A DNA stretch of 64,000 nt from Strongyloides papillosus (taxonomy: Eukaryota; Nematoda; Chromadorea; Rhabditida; Strongyloididae): the NCBI GenBank assembly GCA_005656395.1, contig SRSI01000078.1:2046001-2110000 (forward strand), in the 5' to 3' direction. Numbering within the stretch: the first letter of the stretch is position 1; each line of letters begins with the position of its first letter. Made by a program: the position numbers and the translations under genes. Positions 36,601 to 49,791 of this stretch are shown one piece after another. A model generated the notes under the pieces. The model searched no databases. It saw only the letters and a list, made by a program, of their open reading frames with translations, and was not told the DNA's origin.

Positions 36601-39057
36601 ACATAATAAAATTGTATTTTTTATATAAAATATTAATAACTTTATAGTTCTGGTCAATGAAATTCTGTTAAATTTAAAAGGGACTGTCTTTTTTCTTTTA
36701 AAATTTATACTTTATTACTTTTAAAAATAAGAAGGTTGATTGAATGATACATATGCACATTTGTAAACTTATATTCATAAGGCGAAAATAAGGCTAATGA
36801 GTTAAAAGTTTTGCCATTTTCTTTTTTAAAAAGTTTTTGGATAAAGTTAGATATATTGGAATATTTTTATGTAAGTATTTAAATTTTGCCATAAAGCGAG
36901 ACACATTAATAGTTAAAAATAAAATTTATCACGTTTTATCATCATTGGATATCTATATAGTTTTACATATATTTCATCTTCCTGATTGTCATAGAAATAT
37001 TAAAATTTTCTTCTTATTTTCCAAACAAAATTTCTTAACACATATAAATATTTTTGTGTAAGCATTTATTAATAAAAATCCAATTATCTTTTTCATGCTC
37101 CTTCTCTCTCTATTTTTTTTTATTTTTATCTACATCATTTTAAATATCGAGACGTTTATAATATATAAAAGAGAGTTTAATTAAAAATTTTTACTTGTTT
37201 AGAAAAATTAATTTCTTTATAGTCATGTAATGTTATATTACATTTAGTCACTTATATAATGAAATCAAAATTAAACTTTCCTCTTAAAAAGTTATTTAAA
37301 GTGATTTTTATGTTTTTTGTCTATCATAAAAGCTATTATGTTATTAAAAATGTTAAAATTTATACATTATAATTTATCATTATTTGCAACAATATATCTT
37401 CTTTTGATTATAGTATATTTTATAAATTTTTAGTTTAAAACTAGAAGTTTAGGTTTAGATTTTACGACACCATACTGTGGTTGTGTAGAAAAAAAGGAAA
37501 AGTATAAAAAGAGAACTTTAAAAGAGAAAAGTTTTTGTTTCTTATTTTTCATTACCTTTTATTTGTGTATGTATTTATAAATATAATTTTTAGTATACGA
37601 ATATATATATTTTTAATTTTTAAAATTACTAACTATATTTTTTCTTTACTATTATAAATGATTCCTGACTATCATCTGATATTTTTGAAAATAGTCATAT
37701 TATTATTTCATGTACTGATAAATATAAATATATTGATGAAAATACATAAGAGGTTTTGGTGTAATTAGAAAAATAAAGAATTTTAGTAATCTATAGATTT
37801 TATGTTATTCTATTCAGAAATATCAACAACAACTTCTTTTTTTTTATAAACCATTTTTTTATCAATTTATTGAAAAATTATATTATTAATGTCGGTACAA
37901 GAAAAGAGGTAATTCTTAAGTACATTTTTCGATTATTTTCACTATGCAACAAGTTAAAATAAAGTTGTTATAAATGTAATTTTAGCATAAACTCTTCAAT
38001 TTATATACACATAATTTATATTTAATAATGCTTTAAAAAAACAAACTTTTTGTCTCTCATATAATATTATTTTACACTTTTTATTTTAATTGCTTTTTGT
38101 AGATGAGGAAATTCTTTTTCTTTCATTTTAACTTTATAAAACAGATGTATTTTTAATGGAATAGAGATAATTTAATATTTAGTTTAAATGTTTGGGGATT
38201 TTTTTTATAAGTCTCTTTATTTATATTATTTCTTTTTATATTCTATATAATTTTATTTTTTAAAATTCTTGATAAATATAATATTTGAAATAATAAAAAT
38301 CCCATTGTTAGTACCCTTTTTAATTTATTATATTTTATTGTATTAATGGAAAAATCAAAAAGATTTATGATTTCATTTATGTGACATTGGTCACTTCTCA
38401 ATATCAACCTATGATTTTGATTTGTACTCATATGACGTATGTATTGTTAGAAATTATTCCTAGCTATATCATTTTACATTAACGTTTTACTTATCATATT
38501 ATAGTCATCCTTTTCAAAATTCGAAAGATATAAAATACCAAAAATCTAAGGTACAAATAAATATAATTATTAAAAAGTTACTTTTGTTATTGTCATTATT
38601 TTTGTTATATAAAATACTTCAGATAATTGTTATATTGTTAACACATATAATGATGGATTTATATATCATACCTTACATCATCTTCATCAACCATTCTGAT
38701 GACAATTTTTGAGAAATTATTATCAACACTTGACAGATATATGAGAAGTTATTAAAGAGAGATATTACATATATTGTCCTCCTTCTACTACTTCAAATAA
38801 AAATTTTATGAAATAATTTTAAACTTATTATTAATGATGTTACTCTTACTGTTTAATATTATAAACATTATTGTTTATTTGTCTATTCTTTTGTTCAATG
38901 ATAATTTCTAAAATGTTTAGCCTCTATTAAATTGAGCCCTTATAATTTTGTTTCTTAAAATGTATTTTGTTTATATCATTACTGATTTTCTGTTTACTCT
39001 AAAGTAACATCTTATTTATATTATTATCTAATTATAAATAATTTTTAGAAATTATAA
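33628..39057. other. 5.4-kb intergenic desert
   Basis: Very AT-rich DNA with short AT repeats and homopolymer runs. No coding frame has recognisable features; 36837-37061 and 38243-38431 are short chance frames. No tRNA, terminal repeats or palindromes stood out. It separates divergently transcribed genes, so both promoters should lie within it. Confidence 0.5.
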
Positions 39058-41656
39058 ATGACATCTTTTTTCCGTAAACGGGTCAATTCATTATTAAGAA
39101 CATCTATTTGGTCATCACCTAAAGACTCAACAAATGATATTTTCAATGAAGAACAAGAATATTTTAAAAAACGTTTAGAGGTGGATTACCATGATACTGA
39201 AATAACTGACAACATCAATGAATGGTTATTAAATTGTAAAAATAAAAAAAATTCATCAATGCCAGAGATTTATTCAGGAAAGACAGGCTTAGATATACCA
39301 GTTATTAATTTAGATAAATTTTCTTTAAAAGTAAAAGCATCATATACTGGTCCTGATGGTGGATTAACGAGAGTTAGTGAGCAAAAAGAACAACCTATCG
39401 TTAATATGGCAAATTTGGATGATGAACTTTGTTTATCAATTGATGGTAATTCTATTAATGAATGGAATGACGAACCATTAGGAGAAAAATTATTTTGTAA
39501 AGATTATCGTACAGCACACCTTGAATCTCTTGGTTTTGTTCCTGGTCGTGAGTCACCTATTAATAATACAAGTAAGAAATTTCAAAATAAATGAAAATAA
39601 TATTTACATTTTTTAGATGACTTTGATTGGAATGTCTTTGATGATAAAAGAGCTTATGGTGCTTCTATATCTTTATATGAAACAAATCCAATAACAGGAA
39701 AAAATGCAGGATCACCTATTGCTGATGTTTTTGGGATTGTGGCACGTGAGAATAATTGTATTTTGGCACTTGCCGATGGAGTAAATTGGGGTGAAGGTTT
39801 GTAATTAAATATAATAATTATTATTTTATTTTTCATCCCTATTAATTTATTTTTTTAAGGTGCACAACTTGCAGCAAGATGTGGAGTTAGGGGAGCTATT
39901 GATCATGTGAATAAACATCTTGAAAATAATAAATTTCGTACAACAAATGTATGTAATATCATAATACATATTTAATAATAAAATATAATATTTATAGGAT
40001 ATATTTCATTGTTTACTTGGTGCATTTCATGCTGGACATGCTTTGATTTTACAAGAAGGTGGTTCGTTAACAACCCTTTGTGTTGGTGTTGTAGCACCAG
40101 TCAAAAACAGTTCAACATTTGTTTTATGTGTTTGTAATGTGGGTGATTCTCTTTGTTTTGTTCAAAATCCACAATACGGTGTCCGTGAGATAACATTAGC
40201 ATCACATGACATTAGTTTAATGAGAGATATGCGTGATGCAGGTGGAGCATTAGGTCCTGTTGATGGTAGAAATCCACAGCTTCATAATTTAACATGTTCT
40301 ATGACATTTGTTGAAGAAGGTGATATTGTATTTATAACATCAGATGGTGTTAGTGATAATTTTGATCCAGTTGTTGGAAAATTTTGTACTATAAAGAAGG
40401 ATGAAATGACAAATAATAAGGCAAAACAAAATATCTCATTGAGAAGTCATTTAAAAAGTAGTATACAAAATTCAGTTCCACCATTATTGAGGAAAATTCC
40501 ATTTCGTTGCAGTGCAACATTACCATGTGTTGATGCTAAACAACGCCATGAATTAATGCTTTTAAGAATGTCTGATATTGCAAAAAATGGTAATGACGGA
40601 AAAAATAATGATAACAGTGATATGATTGAGATTGATATTAACCATGTCACAGCTAAATCATTATGTCAAAATTTTCTGGAATTTGCACATAAATTGACAG
40701 AAGTTAAAAGAAAAACACTGGAAGATCCTGAATTGTATAGAATTAGAAATACATATACAAAAAGTGAAGAAAGATTAAGGAAACGTTTAATAAAAGATAT
40801 GATTATGCAAATGCCAGGGAAATTAGATCATAGTTCAATTGTAGCGTATAAGGTTGGTGACTGGGATGGTAGTTTAAAAGTCAAAACTAAATTTGATACA
40901 GTTTGTAATGATTCTAGTGGAGTATCGTCAGGTTCATCTAACAAATCAACTGCCTCATGTGATTCTTCATTTACATCATCAAGAGAAAATATATTAATGC
41001 ATGAAAATATTGTTCCGCAAAAGATAAAAATTGTGAATAACAAAAGTAATTTTTCGGAACAAAGTAATGCTATACAAAATCTTAAGAAAAAAATGTCTAT
41101 CGATGTTGATTTAATTGAAGATTATACAAATTTAAAAATTCTTAATGATAATACACCAACTTTAAGAAGTCCATATGAAGAGCAACCAGTAAGTTTATAA
41201 GTTTACTGGTTCCTATAATTTCATTTTTTATAGATAAATGCAAAGGATCTCTTTCCCATAACAGTGAAACCACCAACTAGTCGTATATTGGTTAATTCAA
41301 ATACTTTAAAGACGAATGAAACCAAAAATCCAAAAAAATTTCCTCGCAAACATAGAAGAAATTCACTTTCTAGACATACTCTCGGTGTTGATGTTACATG
41401 GTTTAAAAAACTTGTCATTCCCTCATTAAATTTAAGAAATCAAGATAAATCAAAAAAAGGTGAACAAAACAGTAATGGTAACGAAAAAAATTTATATCAA
41501 AATAATCATCAATCTATAATTAGAGATGACACCTCATGTGATCACAGATTTTCAATAAGAAGGAAATTAAAACAGATGGTTAGTCATAAAAATTACTCTC
41601 CCGAATCATCACCAACAAATAGTAGTTATTCAGAGGAAATTGAAATAATACTTTAA
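39058..41656 (+). CDS. PP2C-like (PPM) domain protein, CG9801-type
   Basis: Five exons (39058-39571, 39617-39796, 39860-39948, 39998-41188, 41234-41656) joined across introns of 45-63 bp give 798 residues. The PPM fold is visible from YGASISLYE through [25 protein letters not shown] (metal-binding Asp in the DG pair, but without the usual DGHGG), [28 protein letters not shown], to [13 protein letters not shown] near residue 530. This matches the metazoan family named after Drosophila CG9801, in which the first motif is DGxxWG. Whether these proteins dephosphorylate Ser/Thr is not established. The N-terminal 170 residues and the Ser/Lys-rich C-terminal tail are not recognised. TTTTTAG ten bases before the ATG is a likely trans-splice acceptor. 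The 39797 donor is GTTTGT, weaker than the rest. Confidence 0.83.
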
Positions 41657-43184
41657 ATATTGATCTCTTTTATTAAATGTTAAAAAATTTTTACTACCTT
41701 TGTGTTTTATTCATTATACTATTTTCTATCATTCTATTGTATTTTTTAATTGTTATTTGTCAAAGGATAATACCAAAGAAATTTTAAAATTGTAATATTT
41801 TCTATATACTTAAAAAATGAAATGAGAAGTATATGCACTTTTTTAATATTTAAAAAATAATAAAGTTAATAAACATTCACTATTTGCACTTCTTGATTTG
41901 CATCAGTCAATTTGTTTTTTTTTGAACAAGTGAATTTAAAGTACAAATAGTTAGAAAGATTTTTTTAAATTGAAACACACACAAAAATATAAAGGACACA
42001 GATATGTGTAAAATGTTGTGAATTTATTCTACCAAATAAAATTCAAATTTTTTTGACTTGCGACAAGTTTTTCCCCAAATATTTCCCTCATGAAATTTAA
42101 AACGATAATTTAAAAATTATTAAAATATGTCGATACTTTTGTGATATTATTTTTATTTTAAAACTTAAGTTGTTTTTTACAATAAGTTTTAAAATTCAAG
42201 AATTCGAGTTAGTTCTAAGTGAACTTAAAAATACTTTTATGGAGGAAATTTTTTCAACATTTCATAGTATGTTTCAATAGTTTGAATTATTATAAATCTT
42301 TTTTTTTGTAAAATTTTAGTCCTCTGAAAGTCCAAATTTTTTATAATGTCTACAAAATCCATCTTTAAAGTAAGAACAAATACTAAAATAATATCTTTAA
42401 TTTTAATACTTTGTGTGGTTAAATGCTTTTGCTATTATTATTATGAAATTTTCAAACTTCTAAACTTATTCGCTATTGTAGATTGTTTGAAAAAATGATT
42501 TTTATTAAAGCGTTAACAAATTTACACGAAATTGACTTCTAATAACGTATTTTTTATAGAATATGAACAGATTAGACTTTATGAAAAGCGTAATATAATA
42601 AATAATATTAAAATTAAATAAAAGTTATATTACTTTCTAAATATCAAAAATATTTATTTTTGCAAAACAAAAAGCAAAATTTATGCGACAACCTAATATT
42701 CTTCATTCTTTACAATATTTTTGTGGTCACCTAATATTCTTAAATTTGAATAAAATTTAATTTTCTTAAACAAGTAGGACGTTTTTTGCATTTTATGAAG
42801 AATAACCAAAATTTGTCTAACTTTTTTCTTTGGAGTTAATGATAAAAATTCGGTTTTTTTTATTACAATTTGATACATTTTATGATTTTAAAAAAATAAC
42901 TTTTAGAACTGGAAAAATATGTTTAATACTTTGACAAAATTATGTCTAGAGGGAGTTGATGGTTTATAAAATTGAGATAAAAATTGATAAGGAGTTCTAT
43001 AATAATTATGTTATTATATACATTGGAATTAAAGATTTTTGTTGTTTCCATTTGAATTGTTGACCCTAAAGAAGCTAACAGGTTTAAACTTCATAGTGTT
43101 TTTTAATTTTCTCGTAATTTAATTAATTCTGGTTATGATGAATAAAATTATTTATACACCGCCTTATGTAGTTAGCTACTCTGG

Positions 43185-43248
43185 AGTTTATTTCTACAAG
43201 AAACAGGGTAATTACGCCTTTTTACCCTTTTCTTGTAGCTTGTAAACT
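43185..43248 (+). ncRNA. Candidate pre-miRNA-like hairpin
   Basis: A 64-nt segment folds into a near-continuous stem: AGTTTA pairs with TAAACT, then CTACAAGAA with TTCTTGTAG, then, past a single bulge, GGGTAA with TTACCC, closing a loop of about 10 nt. A small 3x4 internal loop separates the first two stems. Length and shape fit a nematode microRNA precursor. I do not recognise a known mature sequence, and the strand is arbitrary because both strands fold. Confidence 0.35.
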
Positions 43249-44697
43249 TTTGCGTCATATGTGAATCTTATTTTATTATAATTTAAACATTTCCTCAACA
43301 TCATTGGGGAGAGTTTTTACAAAAAAATTGGCATATTTATTAAAGAATTTTTTGATAAAATTTCATAAAGTGATTTTTTCAAAAGAACACCAATAAATAT
43401 ATAAGAACTTATTGATATTTTAAAAACGTTTCGATAAGTTTTGAAGATTAGTTGAAAATGTATATATTGTGCTTTATCTACTTTTTTAACTAAAAAAAAT
43501 AAGTGTAGTCCAAAAATTGAACACAATTTATTTTTCCTGCATGAAATATAATTAAAGTAACAGAAAGTGGTAAATTTCTATTTTATTAAAAACGAGGACT
43601 AACTAAAATGGAATTTTTATTATTTAAAGAATATATTGTATTTAAAAATGGAAGATTTCAATTATCGTTATAAATATAAAATTTGACAATACTCAAAATA
43701 TTAAAAGCAAACTCATTTTTTATATAGTTATTTATTACATAAAAAATTTAAACTTTAAAATTACTTGAACTAATTACAGGATACCCTTCGGAATTTTCCG
43801 TGATAAGCCATTAAGTCTTCCTTCTAAAAAATAAACTGTATATGAAGTTTTTACTAACCACCAAAAAATTTGTGGAAGGCTTTGGAATTTTTGTCTTTTT
43901 TTAAATATATATAAACATTATTTTAGAAATAGTATTTTCTATTGTTCTTTAATTTGAAGTAAGTATTATCTAGAAATTCTAATTTATTTGAAAACATTAA
44001 AATTTCACATAAAAAACTTAGTAAATAAGTATGAAATTTAAATATCGCAATATTTCTGCCTCTTTTAAAAAAATAAACGATGATTTTAAAAATAGTCGTA
44101 TATAAAAATAAATATTACTTATTTTAAATATTATTTGCATTTCCAAAAAATGAAACCTTTTTTTATCAAAATTTTCAACCAAATTGTACTATTTACTAAA
44201 TGCTTCATTATTTTCAATGATTTTATCTTAAAAATTTTTGCTCTCAATTTATTTAACGCAAAAGTACTCAAACCAGAGTATTTAGTTTTCTTCATTAATT
44301 CTAATGTTTTTATTTATCATAAACCTGGTAAACGAAACAAAATTATCCTTTTTACTCTTTTAAATACGGCAATCAGATTTTTGCGCATACTTTATCAAAA
44401 GTATAATAGTTTAAGTTAGAAATAGTGAAAATTGTAAACAAAACATATATTGTTACGTTTTTAGTAGATACTTCATCGTATTCAGTTTAACTTTTTTTAG
44501 TGTACTATAAATTTTTTTGTCTTTTGATGTAAATATTATAGGAAATCTACCAATAAAACAATGTTGTGATTTAAAGATTATCAAGTGATTTACTTCAATG
44601 ACAAATTACGTTTTTAAAAACTGTTATATTTTACTACAATGAATTTTAATGTTTATCAGTGGGAAATTCTTAGGCATTATTATTTGGCAAACTGTAA

Positions 44698-45235
44698 TTT
44701 TGCCTGAACGTTCACGTACGGCTCACATTATAATGGACTTTTTGTCTAAAAATTCACCCGAACGTTTAAGCAAAACGTAAATTTTAAAAAGACTTCTAGA
44801 TGAACATTCAGGCGAAACGTACATATATAAAAGCCCTTTCGGAATGATTTCTGAAATAATGGAAGCATTTTACTCGACACGAAAATGTTAACGATTATTA
44901 GGAAAATGCATTTTATGTAATTTTCAAAAAAATTACTCTTGTTTTATTTATTTTTTGATAAAGATAGTGCATTACACCACTTGCTTAGTACTGCGGTCAT
45001 TAATTACCCCATGCAGAAAATAAGGGGGTGACACAAAGATTGAAAAAAAAATTTTTTTTAATGAATTTTTCCATAATTATTATACTTAATATGTTTTAAA
45101 GAATATATATTTTATTGTTTATTTAAAAAAACAATTGATTCTTATTTTGAAATATTTTTTTAAAAAAAAGCAAACACTATTTCAAAAACAGTCCTTTTTC
45201 ATATGCGTGTTTTGCCTGAACGTTCAAGCAAAAAT
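44698..45235. repeat. Dispersed GAACGTTC-type palindromic motif cluster
   Basis: Four copies of a motif close to GAACGTTCAGGCAAAACGT begin at 44706, 44760, 44802 and about 45217. The last lies in TTGCCTGAACGTTCAAGCAA, which is an 18-of-20 palindrome. GAACGTTC also matches the paired nGAAnnTTCn arrangement of a heat-shock element. A related perfect inverted pair lies at 52710-52731. It may be a regulatory cluster or the remains of a repeat. Confidence 0.4.
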
Positions 45236-46068
45236 AGTAGGTCTCTTTTTTAAGAATTAAATTTATCTTTTTCAATTATGGTACCTTTGTCATATACGTC
45301 ATTTCGAAAATTAGTATAGGTTGTATGCAGTAAATCCGATTGCTAGAGAAGTGTATGACAAGACTACGAAGTATTTTATGGAGATTTTGTGAAATACAGT
45401 TAATTTTTTTAAAATATATGAATGAACATGAAATCCTAATTCACCTTCTAGAACCTTATAAAACTCTCTGTACTTTTTAGTGCATGAATTTCCTAGACTC
45501 ATGGACAGTCAATATTATTCTATCATTTTATGAAATTTAACCACGTTGATTATATCAAACTTATGAATTATAGAAATGATATAAAAATAAGTATAAAATT
45601 ACAGCATGACAATGTTATTGATATATGAACATGATCTTGCTTAAGAAATAAAAGTAAAAATAAAATTTTAATCATATCAATTTTCATATATATTAAAACA
45701 ATTGATCTAGTCATTATTAAAAATAATTGATTCTTGGAAATGAGAAAAAAAAACTCCAATTTTTCCTTACTTATTTGTATTCAATAAAATAAAAATTATT
45801 ATTTATTTCTTAAAGTATAATAGTTCAAATGATTAAATTAGCGTGCAATTTATTTATATAATAATAAAATAGCTTATTTTATGATGTCTATGATCAGAAG
45901 TTAAAATTATAAATTTAATAGAGGATGCTCTTCATATATATTATCTAATGGCACAATATGCTAAAAAATTTTAACATCTTTTATTTATTGATCTTCTTTA
46001 TCTTGCTCATTTATTAAACTACCAGACACCAAGAATAAATATACTTTTAATAATCTTAAAATATTTGA

Positions 46069-47776
46069 ATGGTTACAATTAATAAAATTAACCTTTATTT
46101 ACTAATCATATTTAATCTACAATATGTTGATTCATTGATACAACTATGTACTAATGTTTCAAAAAAAGTTTGGTTTAAAAATAAAGATTTTATTCAACCA
46201 TACATAGGAAATATTTTATATCTTTCAAAGATCAATTTTAACAATGGAAATGCTGAAAATGAGATATTTCAACTTAATCGTATGGCTGAAACACTTCATG
46301 ATATTAAATTTCTCATTTTAATAAGTAAAGAATTTGATAATCGTTACTTAAATGCTTGGAGCAACAAATATAAGTATATATCAATACTTCAACAAGATGG
46401 TGGCCAATTTGACCCTTACTATTATTTGAATGCAAATGATGATGACAGATTGTTATTTGATAGGTAAGATAGACGTATTTTTAAAATAAATAATTTAATT
46501 AGATGTGGAAGACTTGCCGTGGTTAGAAAAAAACAAAAAATAGATGAAACTAGTTTTTTGGAAGAATTTAATATGTTAAGTCAATCAAAATATCATGCTC
46601 TTTGTGGATGGTGTAAATATGACATTTCAAAACGTCTACCAGAGTCTGCAGAGGACTTTAATAAATACGTACAACAAGAAACAAACGTTAATACTCTTAG
46701 GGATGGTAACTTTAGGCAAAGAAATAACAATATTAATACTAATAATAATAATGATCAAATATACTCAAAAAATTATAAGTATAATAATTCTCAAAAAGAG
46801 TTATTTGATAGAAAAATTTCAGTTACACAAAATCCAACCATTAAAGTAGTAAATGATAATACGAAATTTAATTCCAAAGTTAATAAATATCAAAATGGTA
46901 TTGAGAATTCATTTTATGGTACAGTTAAGCCTTATGAAGTTAATTATATATCAAATAGAAAAATTGAAAAGAATGTTGAAGAAAGAAAAAATTTCAATGA
47001 TTTCCCTTCAACTGGAGGAAATAAAAATTATCCTGATGTTGTTTCTTTGTATCCAGATACTTCTGATCAAGAATCTATTGAAGATTATGAATATCTTGAT
47101 ATTGCTGATATCCCAATAACTACCCAATCAACAGTAAGTTAGAAATAAACTTTTTCATTTTATATTAATTAAGAGAGTTCAAATACCCCAACCAACAACA
47201 ACAAATCTTCAACTATGGCCGACGTATAATCCAGGACAATTTGATTATCAAATAAATATGCCATGTGCAGGATTTACAGATGAGATATGTTTCCATCAAA
47301 AAGCAAATATGCCGTTAAACAAAGTCCATCGTTGTTGTCATGAACGTATTCTCCTTACTGATTTATGTGTACCAGGGAAGTGTTCTAATGTTACAGTTCA
47401 ATTATGCTGTATACAGAAATTTTTGCAATCAAAACATAAATGTTGTAATGATGAAGAACAATCAAGAACTAAATCACCAACAGATTCTTTTAACAGATGT
47501 TGTTTTGAAAATTTTATCAGTAGTGATGATGATTGTTGTCCAAGTGGGCATGCTGAAAATCAATGGAAAGATATGTATGATCTATGTTTTCCAAATGTTG
47601 AATTTGATTTATCAAATATCAAAGTACCGACATTTATATCAGGAAGCGTCGTAATAAGTGAATTTGATTTTTCTAAGACAGATGAATGGAGATTTACTTG
47701 TCCTTATGGTAGTCAAAGTCAACAGTGGGCATATTTGGAAACTGATAATAATGATGAAAATATTTCTACACCATAG
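46069..47776 (+). CDS. Secreted protein: selenoprotein-P N-terminal-like domain plus Cys-rich C-terminus
   Basis: Three exons (46069-46463, 46503-47133, 47174-47776) joined across 39- and 40-bp introns give 542 residues. Residues 1-22 form a signal peptide. Residues about 45-180 resemble the thioredoxin-fold N-terminal domain of selenoprotein P: ILQQDGGQFD, then DDDRLLFDRCGRLAVV (restored by splicing), a TSFLEEF segment, and HALCGWC, matching the human pattern YQQ..., DDFLIYDRCGRL and YCEKKCGNC. The selenocysteine/cysteine redox pair that should follow the first strand is absent; that segment reads SKINFNNGNAEN. There is no in-frame TGA. A low-complexity Asn/Tyr-rich middle leads to a C-terminal region with repeated CC doublets (HRCCHERI, LCCIQKF, HKCCND, NRCCFENF, DCCPSG) of no family I can name. 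It is probably extracellular; function unknown. Confidence 0.72.
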
Positions 47777-49256
47777 TTTAAAATAATTGATAAAAGAATT
47801 TTTTATCAATAATTAAGAATTACTATTTTTTTGATGCTAAACAAAATATAATTTCTTTTATACTTAATGCCGTAAAAGTATAAATACAAATATTATACAT
47901 ATATTGAATGAGAAATTAAATATTTTTTTCTTTGTACTGTTATATAATCTTCATATGCTTTTATCTATTAATAAGGATAATGAATTATTTAACTAATTTA
48001 TTAAAGAGTTAAAGCAAACAATGGTATATAATGCTTAAAAGACATTTTGTCATTTGCTCACATTATTTCAAAATAAAAGTATTTTTTTTAAGTCATTAGG
48101 TAAATTATTGTCTTTTTAAATTATTACTCCTAAATTTTAAATATACTATTTTTTTTGTTATCCGATCTTTTTATTTGTTTCAACGACATTTATTTTTTTA
48201 AAAAATAATTATATATTAAAAAGATAATTTTTATTACTAGGTATAAGTATATGATAAATGATATATTTCTAAAAATAAATGAAATTAATTGTGTGTATCA
48301 TTTTTTAACCAAAAAACATTTTGTCAACTATAAATAAGTAGTTGAATTCTAAAAATTTATTGTTTTGATATCTCTTCTCATTAATATATTATGATTAAAT
48401 AATTTAAAGTAACTATTTAATGTATAAAAATAATTACTTCACTACGCATATTGAAAAATTTATTTTTTTAACTAATATCTATTAATCAGTAATATTTAAG
48501 TTCACAATAAACTTTGTTCCAATAACAGCAAAAGACTGGATTGTAAACTTTTTCATATAATATTGAATATTATTGCTATTTTTCTTTATGTAAGATGCTA
48601 TTTTATTATTGATAGAGTACGTTGATAATTAATGAATAATTCAATAATATTAGATTAAATATTTATATTTGTTCCTTATGTCATATAATAAGGATATTCT
48701 TAATAAAATATTAATATAACCTTATCATTTTCTTGTTATACTAGATATCGGGTTTTTTCGTTTGTTTTTTACAATAATGATGCCAATTTTTATACCATTT
48801 GTTCACCATCTGCTCATTTCACTTTTTTTATTTATATTAAATAAAATATATTTATATAAATATATTAACTTTGAAAAAATTTTAATTAATTAAATAAATT
48901 TTTTTTACAATTTTTATTCTATTGATCATTAGTAATAGAAAGCAAAAGTTTCAAAGATTTTTGTAAACTAAAAAATTATAACTACTACGTTGTAATTTTA
49001 TTCATAAAGGTAAAATATATTAAAAATACTAAAGATTATCATATATTATTTACATAAAGAAAACTTATTAACTAAAACCATCAGAACATGTTGTATATAT
49101 AAATTTAACATATATTTCTATTAACATAACTAAAAAATGTACATTTATCTCACTCATAAAATCATTGATTTTTGTTGTACTAAAATATTATATGCATCAT
49201 AGCTATTAATTAATGATTTAATATTTCTTGCTTATAGAATAAAATTTCTTCTATAT
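47777..49256. other. Intergenic, no gene seen
   Basis: 1.5 kb of AT-rich spacer. CTTGCTTATAG ending near 49237, just before the blos-2 start codon, is a plausible trans-splice acceptor. Confidence 0.45.
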
Positions 49257-49791
49257 ATGGCTGAAATTAATGAACATACAGGAACATCATTTGAAGTTCC
49301 ACCAACACCAGTAGTTGTTGATAAAACTGAAAAAGCTCAGAAGGAAGCTAAATTAATGAATCAAAAAGTTTCATCCTTCCTAGAAGGGCAAATTGAATGT
49401 ATGATTACTTTTAATTATTAATATTATTATTTTTTAGCAACAATTCAGGAGTATAAAATTTTAGCAGAAATGAATGATGTTGCTGGACAAAGATACGATG
49501 ATATGAAACATGTTGCAAAAAATGTTAATGACAAATATACAGAACTCAACCAAAAATGTAAAAAAATAAAATTTTCATTTTTTAGTGATAAAATTTATTT
49601 TCAGGTGAACAATTACATATATTTCTTAATCAAATTGATATGATTGACAAAGCCAGTAAAGATTTAGAAGCTATAGTTTTTAATCTTGATGACTATGTAA
49701 AAAAATTAGGTTGGTGTCAATTCTTTTACATTTTAATTACTATTTTTTTATCTTTAAAGAACAAAAATTTGCCTCGATGCTGAAGAAGTAG
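49257..49791 (+). CDS. blos-2: BLOC-1 subunit 2 (BLOS2)
   Basis: Four small exons (49257-49398, 49438-49557, 49605-49709, 49760-49791) joined across introns of 39, 47 and 50 bp give 132 residues. Each exon alone is too short to be found as a long frame. BLOS2 is a coiled-coil subunit of BLOC-1, and of the related BORC, which act in lysosome and lysosome-related organelle biogenesis and positioning. The diagnostic stretch runs SSFLEGQIESTIQEYKILAE, MKHVAKNVNDKYTELNQK, LHIFLNQIDMIDKASKDLEA and LDDYVKKLEQKF. It aligns along its length with human BLOC1S2 (EDYKLLENMN, DLNQKYAGLQPYLDQINVIE, LDAYSKKLE). The third donor is GTTGGT, which is weak, but its use restores the conserved C-terminal KKLEQKF. 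Confidence 0.88.

Larger units (their letters stand above)
41657..46068. other. 4.4-kb intergenic region with a hairpin and repeated palindromic motifs
   Basis: Mostly AT-rich without supported protein genes. It holds the candidate hairpin at 43185-43248 and the GAACGTTC-type motif cluster between about 44698 and 45235 (both listed). Open frames at 44135-44419 and 45311-45502 have no recognisable domain and are treated as chance. Confidence 0.5.

Noticed and set aside
36837..37061. 74-codon frame in the 33.6-39 kb desert
   Set aside because: Long frames arise by chance in this window; no features support it.
44135..44419. 94-codon plus-strand frame
   Set aside because: No domain, signal or splice context; starts at a non-ATG codon; composition is Phe/Ile/Lys/Asn as expected from random AT-rich sequence.
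45311..45502. 63-codon minus-strand frame
   Set aside because: Some polar residues but no recognisable family and no supporting splice sites.
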